Shown: positions 54,240 to 63,111, counted from the stretch's first letter. The stretch is DNA of 64,000 nt from Calothrix anomala FACHB-343 (GCF_014696435.1 NZ_JACJQG010000039.1:21607-85606); one strand, 5' to 3'. Notes: generated from the letters alone by a model not told the origin. Translations and numbers: made by a program.

Positions 54240-55727
54240 CTACCAGATTTTTTCCAAAAGATGAAATGCTTCTTGAGGATTTAAAGAGCCTTCTAGGTTT
54301 TTATGTAGTGTTTGTCGATATTGCAGCCATTCTGAGCTTTCTCTCTCAGTTAGAGGCTTTAAGTGTTTTACTGGCACTTGTTGTCCGCATAATATAGTTA
54401 AATAACCATCTATTTCAAAAATGCTAGATTTAGGGATAAGATGAGCGATCGCGCGACAAACTCCACTATCTTGATAAAGTTCTACAAGATTTTGTACAGA
54501 TCCCAAATCAGTTTTTTCTTGGCAATACTTCCAAAAAGGCGTGTCTAACTTACGGTTAAACTTAAAATGCAGGGTTAAAAAATCACAAATCTCATCCCAT
54601 AAATCAGCAACATACTGATTGGTAGCATTGATTAACTTGGGAGTTGGACGAAGATTGCTATCTTGTAAAGCTAGCACTACTCGCCAAATAGTTTCAACAA
54701 TCATGTGCTGACCTGTAGATTCTAAAGGTTCTACAAATCCCGAAGCATTACCAATTGCAACGACATTATTAACCCAAAACCTTCTATATCTCCCTGACTT
54801 AAAGGAGATTTTTCTTAAGTCATCAGTTGCCTCAGGGGTAAGGCTTAAATATTCTTGAATAGCTTCGTCTTGAGTACAGAAACTAGAAGAGTAGACATAT
54901 CCAAAACTGACTCGTTCTCTTAAGTCGATTCGCCAACGCCAGCCAGAATTCATAGTTGTTGCTGTTGTAAATGGAAAAATTGGCGATTGGCGTTTCCAGT
55001 TGCCGACTATTGCAGAATCACAAAAAAGGCGATGGCTAAAAGAGATAAATTCTTCCTTTAATACTCCCCTAAGAAGTTGTGATTTAAATCCCGAACAATC
55101 TATAAATAAATCTGCCTCAATCTTTAAATCATCTTCACAACAAAGATATTGCACATTTCCCTGCTCATCTAATTTGGCATCAATAACTTCCATTTCTTGA
55201 ATATCAACGCCTAAAGATGATGCTTTCATCGCTAGATATTTTATAAATTCATAAACATCTATATGATATCCAAAACCATCAGCCAGTATTTTAATATTGC
55301 CCTGACCATCATGTAATAATGGTGAATGTTGCCTATCCATGAGGATTGAATATCTGCTAGCTTGCCTCATGTCATGCATACAATAAAACCCTGGAGTTTT
55401 ACTGAGAGATTGTGAATCATATCTAAATTGCCGATCAAATGTGTAGTTAAAATGAGCAATATTGGGTACTCCCCATTCAAATTTAATTCCCAATTTCCAT
55501 ACTGGCCATATTGATTTATAAAATTCTTCTTGGGGAATATTAAGATGTTCGTGTAAAAATTGAGGAAACCAGGCTGTTGTAGACTCGCCTACGCCTATTG
55601 CTGCGTGCTTTCGACTATATATTAGTAAGACCTGAAGCTGAGGGAAAAAGTGTTTTAATGTTACTGCTGACAACAAGCCTGCACTACTTCCGCCAACAAT
55701 AGCAACTCGTTTGATGTCAATATTCAT
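54240..55727 (-). CDS. Flavin-dependent (tryptophan-type) halogenase
   Basis: The 495-aa protein has an FAD-binding N-terminus (VAIVGGSSAGLLSA), GVGESTTAWFP, the conserved Lys region VWKLGIKFEWG that in this family holds the hypohalous-acid lysine, a SGWRWRIDL segment (the halogenase W-x-W-x-I-P motif with Asp in place of Pro) and GNASGFVEPLESTGQHMI. Halogenases of this type chlorinate or brominate Trp or other aromatic substrates using FADH2 from a separate reductase, which is not encoded here. It stands alone, so its substrate is unknown; aromatic residues of the Trp-rich peptides at 17 kb are a possibility only. Confidence 0.87.
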   Translation of the reverse strand: MNIDIKRVAIVGGSSAGLLSAVTLKHFFPQLQVLLIYSRKHAAIGVGESTTAWFPQFLHEHLNIPQEEFYKSIWPVWKLGIKFEWGVPNIAHFNYTFDRQFRYDSQSLSKTPGFYCMHDMRQASRYSILMDRQHSPLLHDGQGNIKILADGFGYHIDVYEFIKYLAMKASSLGVDIQEMEVIDAKLDEQGNVQYLCCEDDLKIEADLFIDCSGFKSQLLRGVLKEEFISFSHRLFCDSAIVGNWKRQSPIFPFTTATTMNSGWRWRIDLRERVSFGYVYSSSFCTQDEAIQEYLSLTPEATDDLRKISFKSGRYRRFWVNNVVAIGNASGFVEPLESTGQHMIVETIWRVVLALQDSNLRPTPKLINATNQYVADLWDEICDFLTLHFKFNRKLDTPFWKYCQEKTDLGSVQNLVELYQDSGVCRAIAHLIPKSSIFEIDGYLTILCGQQVPVKHLKPLTERESSEWLQYRQTLHKNLEGSLNPQEAFHLLEKIW

Positions 55728-55736
55728 AGTTAATTT

Positions 55737-56315
55737 TTGAGAAGGTTTTATATCAACTCTGCCAAAAGCTTAAAATCCGAACTACAGGAATATCAAAGGC
55801 ATGATGCGTTACTGAAAACTTGGAATGTGATTACTCAACAAACTATACTAGCTGAATATGATTTTGATCCTCGCCCAGATATAGGATTATTCAACGTGGA
55901 TCAGTGGGATGGTTACGTAGCAGTGCGGAATCGGCTGTTGAACTTTTTGCAACAACGCCAACCTTCCAACCCAGTGGTGATTACTGGAGATATCCACTCT
56001 AGTTGGGTACACGACCTCAAAGCCGACTTCAATAACCCAGCTTCCATTACAGTTGGTACAGAGTTTGTCGGTACTTCCATTTCCTCGGACTTTCCCACCC
56101 AATTTATCGCCCCAGTTCAAGCCGCCTTAATAGACAATCCTCACACCAAATTCTTTGATGGTGCTTTTCGCGGTTATGTCCGTTGTCAACTCACCCCAGA
56201 ACGCTGGCAAAGCGATTATCGTGTTGTATCAACTATTACTAGTCCTAATGCCTCCATTAGTACTTTAGCTTCCTTTATAGTGCAAAACGGACAACCAGGC
56301 GCGCAACGGGCATAA
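55737..56315 (+). pseudogene. C-terminal fragment of alkaline phosphatase D (PhoD-like)
   Basis: The 192-aa frame matches only the end of PhoD-type metallophosphoesterases: LLKTWNVITQQT, DQWDGYVAVRNRLLNFL, VVITGDIHSSWVHDL and TEFVGTSISSDFP. The N-terminal two thirds (signal peptide and most metal ligands) are gone, replaced at the junction by the divergent halogenase gene 9 bp away. The stop is immediately followed by the transposon-like end at 56317. It is probably inactive. Full PhoD has more than 500 residues. Confidence 0.8.
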
Positions 56316-56316
56316 A

Positions 56317-56369
56317 TGTCCACATATCGGTTAACAAATTATTTGTCGCTTTAACAAATTAATGTCGTC
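56317..56369 (+). mobile_element. Solo end of a Tn7/CAST-like (TnsB-type) transposon
   Basis: The sequence begins TGTCCACATATCGG and carries two tandem motifs, TTAACAAATTATTTGTCGC (56331-56349) and TTAACAAATTAATGTCGTC (56351-56369). A possible third, CTGTTAATCGACA, lies near 56526-56538. The repeated ACAAATTA-x-TGTCG pattern is what the ends of cyanobacterial TnsB-family transposons, including type V-K CRISPR-associated ones, look like. No tnsB, tnsC, tniQ or cas12k gene and no matching opposite end is present in the window. Confidence 0.55.
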
Positions 56370-56706
56370 CTATCAGAAACTGCCAAACTCAAATCACCTC
56401 AAGAAGTTGTAATTTTTTGAGCATTCCTCACATAGCGCGAATTAGCGAGTACATTAATCATTGAAAACCATACATCTTATTATTTTCTCTTTCAATCACA
56501 TCAATCTGTTAAACCAACATATAATCTGTTAATCGACAACTAGTGGGTTATTTGGCACGCTTATAGCCATTTTTATAAAATAATTTTAGGGGTTCTAATG
56601 TGTCGAGTGGTACAAGCACCAGAACCGCCTAATCGATGTTGGTGCGATCGCCAACGAGTACGTTGACGACGAGCAGATCGTTTACCTCCATCTAACTAGT
56701 ATCAAT
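56370..56706. other. Accessory DNA without a called gene
   Basis: Mostly AT-rich. At about 56600-56706 a frame continuous with the following reverse-transcriptase fragment reads EWYKHQNRLIDVGAIANEYV and further, but it has no start and no family was recognised. Confidence 0.4.
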
Positions 56707-56787
56707 TTGACTAATCTACTGAACTTTCAGTTTAGCGATCGCCTGGCCTTGGTGTGGCGCATTCTCACTTGTTTTTGTTCGACTTCA

Positions 56788-56958
56788 GAAAATCGCGTTG
56801 CTCCCCCAATTGCTGTGGTGAGATACGCCAACGATTTTGTAGTGTTTTGTGAAACCAAAGAATTTGCACTAAATTCAGTTTCTATCCTGAATAAATGGAT
56901 GAAGCATAGAGGGCGCAATTGGGCTTATCAGCTTGTCGTTGTGATAAGTTACACCTAA
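56788..56958 (+). pseudogene. Group II intron reverse transcriptase fragment (plus strand)
   Basis: The plus-strand frame contains VVRYANDFVVFCETKEFAL, the catalytic Y-A-D-D region of group II intron reverse transcriptases with Asn in place of the first Asp, then SVSILNKWMKHRG. Only about 50 codons are recognisable. The fragment lies back to back with a second piece on the opposite strand. Confidence 0.75.
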
Positions 56959-57174
56959 CGCTTGTTCGATTCCATGCAAAGCGATGTTAGCCAAGACGGG
57001 GCTGATTATTCCACCTTGCGGTACTCCAGCATCGGTTTCGTAAAAAGTCCCTTTGTCCATGTACCCTGCTTTTAGCCATTTGTGTATCAATTTTCGCGCT
57101 GGAAAACTGCCTATGGCGTTCATGAGCGGTATATGAGCAATTTCATCAAAACAGCTTTTGATATCGGCATCCAC
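56945..57174 (-). pseudogene. Group II intron reverse transcriptase fragment (minus strand)
   Basis: The minus-strand frame contains MDADIKSCFDEIAH, IHKWLKAGY and DAGVPQGGIISPVLANIAL, which is reverse transcriptase domains 3 and 4 just N-terminal to the Y-A-D-D motif. In an intact protein this part would precede the plus-strand piece in the same orientation, so an inversion has split the gene. No intron RNA domain V was identified. Confidence 0.8.
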
Positions 57175-57546
57175 TACCCATTTTTTTCATATTTTTCTGA
57201 AAAAAGTAATTATTTTAACCTTTACTTATTATCTACTTAACCCAGAGATAAATTGGTTTGATATTAGTATGTATTCATTAGCTTTTGCTGGCTATTTCTA
57301 ATAGTGAATTAATCTTAATAGTATTGTTAATAACTATGTAATTCTTTTCAATTACTCTAGCAAAGGAAACATAGAAATCTTGGAATTGTGAAGAAGGAAA
57401 GACTAATCAGTAAATTAGTAATCTGTTTGAGGGTTAAGGGGTTAATATGTGAAGACGCTAGGGTTATTTCAAAATTTTATTGGTGATGCCGAAACGCCTC
57501 AAATAGAGGTGATGGAAATTTTTATATAAAAAAAAGGAGTTATTTT
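57175..57546. other. AT-rich region upstream of the nuclease-protease unit
   Basis: AT-rich 372 bp ending with AAAAAAAGGAGTTATTTTATG, a strong SD for the nuclease gene. It should contain that gene's promoter; no clear -35/-10 was chosen. Confidence 0.5.
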
Positions 57547-58521
57547 ATGGATTCGCGCGAAGTGACGTTAACGGTTCCTGTGAGCATCACAGTCCGTATC
57601 GGGAACAGCCCGGAAATCTCCATACCTTCGGAAAGTTTTACATCTGAATTGGCGCAAGAGTCCGCTCGTCCCCGTTCGTACTACCGGGGGTACAAGGGCT
57701 ACGACCCCGATTTTTTGGGTATTGCTGTTCCCTTGCCAAGGTTAACTGACGAGCAGCGGCGGAACGCCGCCAAGAACAGCGATGCTGTTCAGGGTGAAGA
57801 TCCGACTGTCCTGCCTTATAACCACTTCAGCATCGTTATGAATCGTCGCCGTCAGCTTGCCTACTATACCGTTGTCAATATTGACGGTAGCCAGAGTACC
57901 GACCTGTCACGTGGGGGGGATCGCTGGTATTTCGATTCCCGGATTGCGGAATCGGAGCAAATCGGTGAGGCACTTTATCGCCGCAACGCTTTGGATAGAG
58001 GCCATCTAGTTCGCCGCCTCGATCCGGTCTGGGGTTCTCTGGCTAGTCGCGCCAACGATGATACCTTTCACTTCACAAACTGCTCTCCTCAGCATGAAAG
58101 ATTTAACCAAGGGCAAGACCTGTGGCAAGGACTGGAAAACTACATCCTGAACAACGCTGATGCGCGCAACCGGAAGGTCACGGTGTTTACTGGCCCGGTG
58201 ATGGATGACCAAGATCCCATCTACAAGGGTGTTCGTCTTCCGCTCGCATTCTGGAAGATCATCGCCTACGTGAAAGCGGACGGCACACTGGCAACAGCGG
58301 CGTATGTGCTAGAGCAAGGCAAGTTAATTCAGGATATGCTGCGCTTTGAAGCTGCTTTCGATTCTGGTACTTATCGGGTCGCACTAGACCACCTTAAGGA
58401 ACGTACTAATCTTGACTTCGACTATTTGAAAGCGCATGAGCTGCCGCTCTCCTCAGATGGACTCGAAGCAGGCCGGGATCGTATCCGCCTTCAGGAAAAC
58501 TACAAAAACCTAAGCCTGTAG
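57547..58521 (+). CDS. DNA/RNA non-specific endonuclease (beta-beta-alpha metal type)
   Basis: The 324-aa protein has the nuclease signature ALDRGHLVRR (catalytic His153 in DRGH) and the metal-binding/active-site segment FTNCSPQHERFNQGQDLWQGLE (about 176-197), then VFTGPV and LPLAFWKII typical of the S. marcescens/NucA fold. It has no signal peptide, unlike secreted NucA-type enzymes. Instead the N-terminal roughly 55 residues are a beta-rich segment (EVTLTVPVSITVRIGN) that may be an adaptor. The SD is strong. The gene is 69 bp before the protease gene. Composition is visibly richer in G+C than the flanking DNA, suggesting recent transfer as a two-gene unit. Confidence 0.9.
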   Translation: MDSREVTLTVPVSITVRIGNSPEISIPSESFTSELAQESARPRSYYRGYKGYDPDFLGIAVPLPRLTDEQRRNAAKNSDAVQGEDPTVLPYNHFSIVMNRRRQLAYYTVVNIDGSQSTDLSRGGDRWYFDSRIAESEQIGEALYRRNALDRGHLVRRLDPVWGSLASRANDDTFHFTNCSPQHERFNQGQDLWQGLENYILNNADARNRKVTVFTGPVMDDQDPIYKGVRLPLAFWKIIAYVKADGTLATAAYVLEQGKLIQDMLRFEAAFDSGTYRVALDHLKERTNLDFDYLKAHELPLSSDGLEAGRDRIRLQENYKNLSL

Positions 58522-58590
58522 CTATTTTATCTGAATCGTAAACCTTAGCACGGCCTCATCCTGTTTTGTCGCACGCAAGAAGGAAAAAGT

Positions 58591-59784
58591 ATGACGGAAC
58601 TTCCCCGCCAGGTTCAGCAAGAAATAACCCAGCGTTTGACAGCATCAGAAAAGGAGCGAGAAAAGACTCGCCAGTATCTTCAGCAGGGCGAGCTTTTGAA
58701 AGCAGACAGCCCAGAGCGTATTGAGAAGCGAAAGATGCGGTTGCTGGCGAACCAGCGCCTGACTATGATTCTAAGCAAGGAGAATCGTGAGGCCCTAGCC
58801 AGCAGTCTGGTTGGCGAAGCCCCAAAAGAAGCCCAACGTGCCTTGGAACGTCAGATCGGCGGCAATGACACCCAGCCCTGCTGGTTTCTCACGCGGGGGA
58901 CAGAGCTTCGCCGAACGGTCGGGCGCATTCACATCCGTGACGCAAGTCGGCGCATTGGATGGGGAACTGGGTTTTTGGTTGCCCCAAACCTCATGGTGAC
59001 TAACCAGCATGTCCTAGATTCGCTGGAGACAGCGCGGTTCAGTCGGGTAGAGTTTGACTATGAAGAGACTTTTGAAGGAGAAGTTCTGCTCTCCGCCATT
59101 TTTGACCTCGCCCCAGAAATCTTTTTCGTCTCTCATCCGGCCCTGGGAGGTATGGACTACGCCTTAGTTGCCGTTACCGACCGCGCCCGTGCCGACAGCC
59201 GAAGACCGGACACGAACCTCGCCGAGTTTGGTTACAACGTTCTTGTTCGAGAAGAGGGCAAATTGGCCAAGGGCGAGATGATCCACTCCATTCATCACCC
59301 AGAGGGACAGCCACGTCAGGTGAGCCTGCGCGAGAATCGGCTAACGGCGCTGCAAGACCTGTGGCTGCACTATGAGACGGACACTGAACAGGGTTCCTCT
59401 GGTGCGCCGCTTTACAATAACCAGTGGGAGATTGTGGGAATTCATCACGGCGGAGTCGAGAAGCGCGATAGCGAGGGGAACATTCTGGCAATTGGTGGAG
59501 GTCACTGGACACCACAGATGGGAGAGCGCCAGAAATGGTGGTACGCCAACGAAGGACTACGTATCAGTCGCTTTGTCGCTGATGTCGAGGCACAGGTAAG
59601 AGCTGCTTTGGACTCGAATGCACCTCCGGTTGCTGATCGTGTCGTCACTGAAACGGGACACGCGCTCTTCGAGGCAATGCTCTTACCTTCACAAGATCGC
59701 GCTGTCCCAACTCCATCCCCAGTTGTGCAGGGCGATGGTTCCTTTTTCCCTCAATCCTCACCCGGACGCTTTAACCCGGAATAA
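58591..59784 (+). CDS. Trypsin-like serine protease with N-terminal coiled-coil domain
   Basis: The 397-aa protein has an N-terminal charged helical domain (about 1-92, repeated E/K/R/Q) and a trypsin-like domain (about 100-330): TGFLVAPNLMVTNQHVL (His140), GGMDYALVAV (Asp189) and EQGSSGAPLYN (Ser270). A low-complexity Pro/Ser tail follows (about 365-397). No secretion signal is present, so it should act in the cytoplasm. It follows the endonuclease with its own SD (AAGGA). The pair suggests a protease that activates, or is activated with, the nuclease (inference). Composition matches the nuclease gene, not the surroundings. Confidence 0.88.
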   Translation: MTELPRQVQQEITQRLTASEKEREKTRQYLQQGELLKADSPERIEKRKMRLLANQRLTMILSKENREALASSLVGEAPKEAQRALERQIGGNDTQPCWFLTRGTELRRTVGRIHIRDASRRIGWGTGFLVAPNLMVTNQHVLDSLETARFSRVEFDYEETFEGEVLLSAIFDLAPEIFFVSHPALGGMDYALVAVTDRARADSRRPDTNLAEFGYNVLVREEGKLAKGEMIHSIHHPEGQPRQVSLRENRLTALQDLWLHYETDTEQGSSGAPLYNNQWEIVGIHHGGVEKRDSEGNILAIGGGHWTPQMGERQKWWYANEGLRISRFVADVEAQVRAALDSNAPPVADRVVTETGHALFEAMLLPSQDRAVPTPSPVVQGDGSFFPQSSPGRFNPE

Positions 59785-59844
59785 CTCACTTCTCTGCATT
59801 CACATCATACCTAAGGTGTAAATCTGACGGGGGGACAAAAAAGG

Positions 59845-61064
59845 CTAGGATGCAGATAAAATAAGCTCCATAGCCCTGACACCTCGTTGATAATACTTGC
59901 GTTTATTGCGACTTAATTTCATTAAATCCGTGACTAAATCTTGACATTGGTCTATAAAATTTACCCAAGTTTGACCATATAAGCCAATATAAAAACTGCT
60001 ATGTCGCCTGACTGTACGCCCATATTCTTTAACACGACCAACATACTTTTGGACACCTTTATGTTTAATTTGTTGTCCAGAAATGGTTGCAGAAGTGTAG
60101 GCGAGAGCGCTTCGCGCACGCTTCGCGAACGCTATCAATAAAATTAGCGATATTAATCGCTTATCTGAGACATTAGTATCCTCCAAATTATAGCCACCTT
60201 TCTTAAAATCACGAAACATTTCTTCAAGTTCGAACCTTCTTTTATAGGCAGCGATCGCTAATTCTAAATTAGACAGATTTGTTAAAATAAACCATCCTTC
60301 TTCTGGAGCTACTCCCAAGATTTTACGTTTCCATTTACAAGCTAAATTAAAACCTCGCACCCTCTGATTTTTTGTAACTTTAACTCCTTTGAGAAAAAAG
60401 GAAATACCAGGGTAAAGTCCTAAATTATCTAGCGCCAACCAAATATCTGATTCTCTTTCAATAAAATGATTCTTTTTTAGACGTAAACAAAAATATACTT
60501 TCTGTTCACCGAGCCAGTAAGCTCATGGTTGACTGAACAAAATTCTCGGTCTCCTAATACACATACATTATAATTACTAACTATTGGGAAGACTTGGGAT
60601 AAAATTCTTTTTTGTTCTTCCAAATTGCTACTACCAAGTTTTGATAATAATTCAAAATATACTGGAAAGCTTCTTTTGTCCCAAATTATACTTACCATGA
60701 ACAGATTTATACAGCCTCAATTTGTGCGGTCAATTGCTAGATAAATTGTTTTTTGGTCATCAAAATATATTGATAACCATTTGATAACTATAGGAAACCA
60801 AATTTTTTTGATGTCGAGATTTGGTAATGACAAAAATCTTTGGACTTTCTTTCTCCTACTTTCAAATTCAATCGGAATTGGTAAAGCATTGGCCACAGCT
60901 TCTAAACTTACTTTTTTAATCGATTGCAGCACGGCAATCAAAATTTGTAACAAGAGATATTCGGCAGTACTTAGTTGACTTTTGAGATGTGTTTGGTAAA
61001 ATTTAGGTAACATTATCAATAGATAAGTCTTATTGACAAAAGCAGACCTATCTTTTTTTACCAT
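59845..61064 (-). pseudogene. IS4-family transposase, disrupted
   Basis: Three frames read in order: 61064-60717 (MLPKFYQTHLKSQLSTAEYL, ending YLAIDRTN), 60698-60477 (FMVSIIWDKRSFPVYFELL, VLGDREFCS) and 60438-59845 (LALDNLGLYPGISFFLKGVK, FELEEMFRDFKKGGYNLED). The first break is a TGA where family members have Trp (DRTN-stop-GCINLFM). The second is a one-base frameshift near 60480. An extra stretch of about 36 bp (FAKRARSALAYT region, 60100-60136) is a GC-rich palindromic small dispersed repeat inserted in frame. The transposase is inactive. Confidence 0.87.
60100..60136. repeat. Small dispersed palindromic repeat inside the transposase relic
   Basis: GCGAGAGCGCTTCGCGCACG followed by CTTCGCGAACGCTATC is a compact GC-rich sequence with internal self-complementarity (GCGCTTCGCGC, GCTTCGCGAA). 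It interrupts an otherwise AT-rich gene without breaking the frame. Confidence 0.7.
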
Positions 61065-61116
61065 AAATTGCTGTATTCTCTATGTCGTAAGCTTTCTAGC
61101 TTATTTCGTCGCCCCG

Positions 61117-62433
61117 TCAGGAATCAGAATTAGGGCTAACTAATTCTATTTCCGCTTCTTTTTTTTGAGGATTCGTAGACTTTGATTCTCCAGTTGCCAA
61201 AAGTTGCTCTGCGATTTGCTTTCGCAAGTCTATAACTTCTTCTAAATGATTAATATCAACTTGAGGCGATAGCGAAGCGCTGCCGCCTACGGCAGATCGC
61301 GCTATCAATCGTGGATAAACTTGCTCATCCCAAAGCTTCTCGCTTTTGGACATCCGATGCATATCTAATTTAGGGATGGGAATAGTTAGAGCATAAGGGA
61401 TTGAACCTTCGCTTCTTGATGTATAACCAGGGTTAGTGATGGCACACTTGCCAATTGGAAAGCGCATAATTTCATCTGCGGTGAGGATAGGCATTGCTTG
61501 GAGATTATCTGTCCAAGTAACGGTTCGTCCTTCCTTAGAATCGCTGATGGATTTATTTTTGATGATAAATTCCTTTTGACCGTTCGGTTCCATCACTACT
61601 ACTTTAAAAGCGCTGCCGTAGGGTAATCTTCCAGTCGGTTCTTTGCCTGCATTTACCGATTTTAAGCAACCCCAACCACCTGCTACTTGCTGATATTTAC
61701 CGCTAATCCAAGAGCGTCCTTCAAATTCTCCTCTAATAGTCCGTCCTGAATCTTCCAAGTCGTCTAGTTCAATATAAGGGCATTTTTGCCCAGAACAAGG
61801 GACAGAAAAACCAGCTACATCCGAACCTGACACCGTTCGCTGACGGCGTTTTTCATCTGTACCCCAAATAAAATCAATTCGAGCTATCGCATTACCAACT
61901 TCTGCTATAGGCACAGGAAAGTAAGCTAAAGGTACAGCATTTAATCTCGGGATATCTTTTATTAAGGCGTTTTGCCAAAGAGTGAAATTTGATAGCTGTA
62001 CTGTATCGAGATTAGGAATATCAGAAATTTTGTAGGATGATAAGTTAATTTGGTTGAGTTTGAGACTTCCTAATGTTGGGTTTTGGAATAAAAGTGTAGC
62101 AAGTGAACTGTTAATATTGATTTGAGGATATGTTGCTTTTAATAGTGCTGCGACGGGTTTGATTGTTGCTGTATTAGTTGCTGACAGATTAGGTACAATT
62201 TGTGCTAAATGCTGGAGAGTCTGTTGTCCTACTAATGGAAAGCTATCAAAGGTAACGGTATTTTCATCTGGATAATTAATGATATTGGCGATGTTACTCA
62301 GGCTGAATAATTGAGGTTTTAGAACTGTCTCGATATCGCCTAATGTTAAATATTTATCTGGTGTATCTCCAGCATTCCATATGCGATAAAATCCGTCAAT
62401 TTTGATTAAACCACTTTCTTGTATTGGTGGCAT
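61117..62433 (-). CDS. Unknown protein, 3' end truncated by the IS element
   Basis: The 438-aa protein starts MPPIQESGLIKIDGFYRIWN. The N-terminal part is a series of leucine-rich helical segments (about 50-165). The middle contains CSGQKCPYIELDDLEDSGRT and GAFKVVV-like strands, and the C-terminal part a helical stretch (NHLEEVIDLRKQIAEQLL). No family was recognised. The last three bases of the stop lie in the inverted repeat of the IS element, so the original C-terminus is lost. Residues LIARSAVGGSASLSPQ are encoded by an in-frame small dispersed repeat (61265-61306). It lies 9 bp after a tiny secreted-peptide gene. Confidence 0.65.
   Translation of the reverse strand: MPPIQESGLIKIDGFYRIWNAGDTPDKYLTLGDIETVLKPQLFSLSNIANIINYPDENTVTFDSFPLVGQQTLQHLAQIVPNLSATNTATIKPVAALLKATYPQININSSLATLLFQNPTLGSLKLNQINLSSYKISDIPNLDTVQLSNFTLWQNALIKDIPRLNAVPLAYFPVPIAEVGNAIARIDFIWGTDEKRRQRTVSGSDVAGFSVPCSGQKCPYIELDDLEDSGRTIRGEFEGRSWISGKYQQVAGGWGCLKSVNAGKEPTGRLPYGSAFKVVVMEPNGQKEFIIKNKSISDSKEGRTVTWTDNLQAMPILTADEIMRFPIGKCAITNPGYTSRSEGSIPYALTIPIPKLDMHRMSKSEKLWDEQVYPRLIARSAVGGSASLSPQVDINHLEEVIDLRKQIAEQLLATGESKSTNPQKKEAEIELVSPNSDS
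61265..61306. repeat. Small dispersed palindromic repeat inside a coding sequence
   Basis: GCGATAGCGAAGCGCTGCCG followed by CCTACGGCAGATCGCGCTATC has inverted ends GATAGCG/CGCTATC and an inner CTGCCG/CGGCAG pair. It is translated in frame in the host gene. Confidence 0.75.
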
Positions 62434-62442
62434 TTTAGTAAA

Positions 62443-62601
62443 TTAAATTCTCTGACAGTCAGGTATTAATATTTGCTTACCCGTGGAAATTGATATTGCG
62501 CAAGCAGGTAGATTTTGTTGATGTTGTGCAGAAGTTAGGGTGGGAAAGAGGCTAGTCAAAATCGTCAACAATAACAAACTTAGAAATCGAAAAATTTTCA
62601 T
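62443..62601 (-). CDS. Small secreted protein (52 aa)
   Basis: The ATG at 62601 opens a 52-codon frame with a classic Sec signal peptide (MKIFRFLSLLLLTILTSLFP, TLTSA as cleavage site). A short mature part follows with two Cys (LPACAISIST, LIPDCQRI). It ends 9 bp before the start of the 438-aa gene, so the two are probably co-transcribed, or the pair is a single ancestral secreted protein split near its signal peptide. No SD is obvious. Function is unknown. Confidence 0.5.
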   Translation of the reverse strand: MKIFRFLSLLLLTILTSLFPTLTSAQHQQNLPACAISISTGKQILIPDCQRI

Positions 62602-63111
62602 GCATCTGTTCTGAGATTTATTAATAAGAATTCAGAATTCAGGAGCCAGAATTTAGGATGAATTCTGTACGAATGATGGATGAATATTGGTTTAAAACCT
62701 TGTCCCAGGTGACGAGACAGAGGTGGAAAATTTCGTTAAAACACCATCTCTATATGGGTAGTGTATTCTGACGCCTGACTCCTGACTCCTGATTCCTTTT
62801 TATTTATTGAACTATTTTTGATGATTGCAATATAGAATTGTACTTTTCTCAGGACGTAAATACTTCTATTTAAATGGTAATATTTGGGATATATTCATAT
62901 CTCATCTCGACTTTATCCATTTTGATAATAGGAGGAGGCAAGATGAAGAAAGATAAATATGGGAAAAGAGAAAATAGCAGAAATCCAATATAGAAACTGC
63001 AATCCGTTAGTGCGATCGCCGATGAGAGTCACTGCTACACCATCCCAAACCTCACAATGTCCTGCCAATCCTCAGTAAAATGAAAATAGCCTTGCTCACT
63101 GCAAAATTACC
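62602..63111. other. Intergenic region, about 510 bp
   Basis: No gene was found. A short direct repeat with ACTCCTG units lies at about 62771-62797. The rest is AT-rich, with one GCGATCGC near 63013. Confidence 0.5.

Larger units (their letters stand above)
59824..61120 (-). mobile_element. Decayed IS4-type insertion sequence
   Basis: The imperfect terminal inverted repeats of about 30 bp are CTGACGGGGGGACAAAAAAG at 59824 and, reading inwards from 61120, CTGACGGGGCGACGAAATAA. The element of 1297 bp holds one broken transposase gene. No convincing target-site duplication is seen. The right end lies in the 3' end of the gene at 61117-62433 and supplies its stop codon. Confidence 0.8.

Noticed and set aside
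56120-56887. Two minus-strand frames opposite the phoD fragment
   Set aside because: No motif; the plus-strand frame carries the recognisable phosphatase segments.
58795-59515. Extra frames within the protease gene
   Set aside because: Shadow frames in G+C-richer DNA; the trypsin frame explains the region.
56317-59784. Complete CRISPR-associated transposon
   Set aside because: Only one candidate end is visible; no transposition or cas gene and no second end occur in the window.
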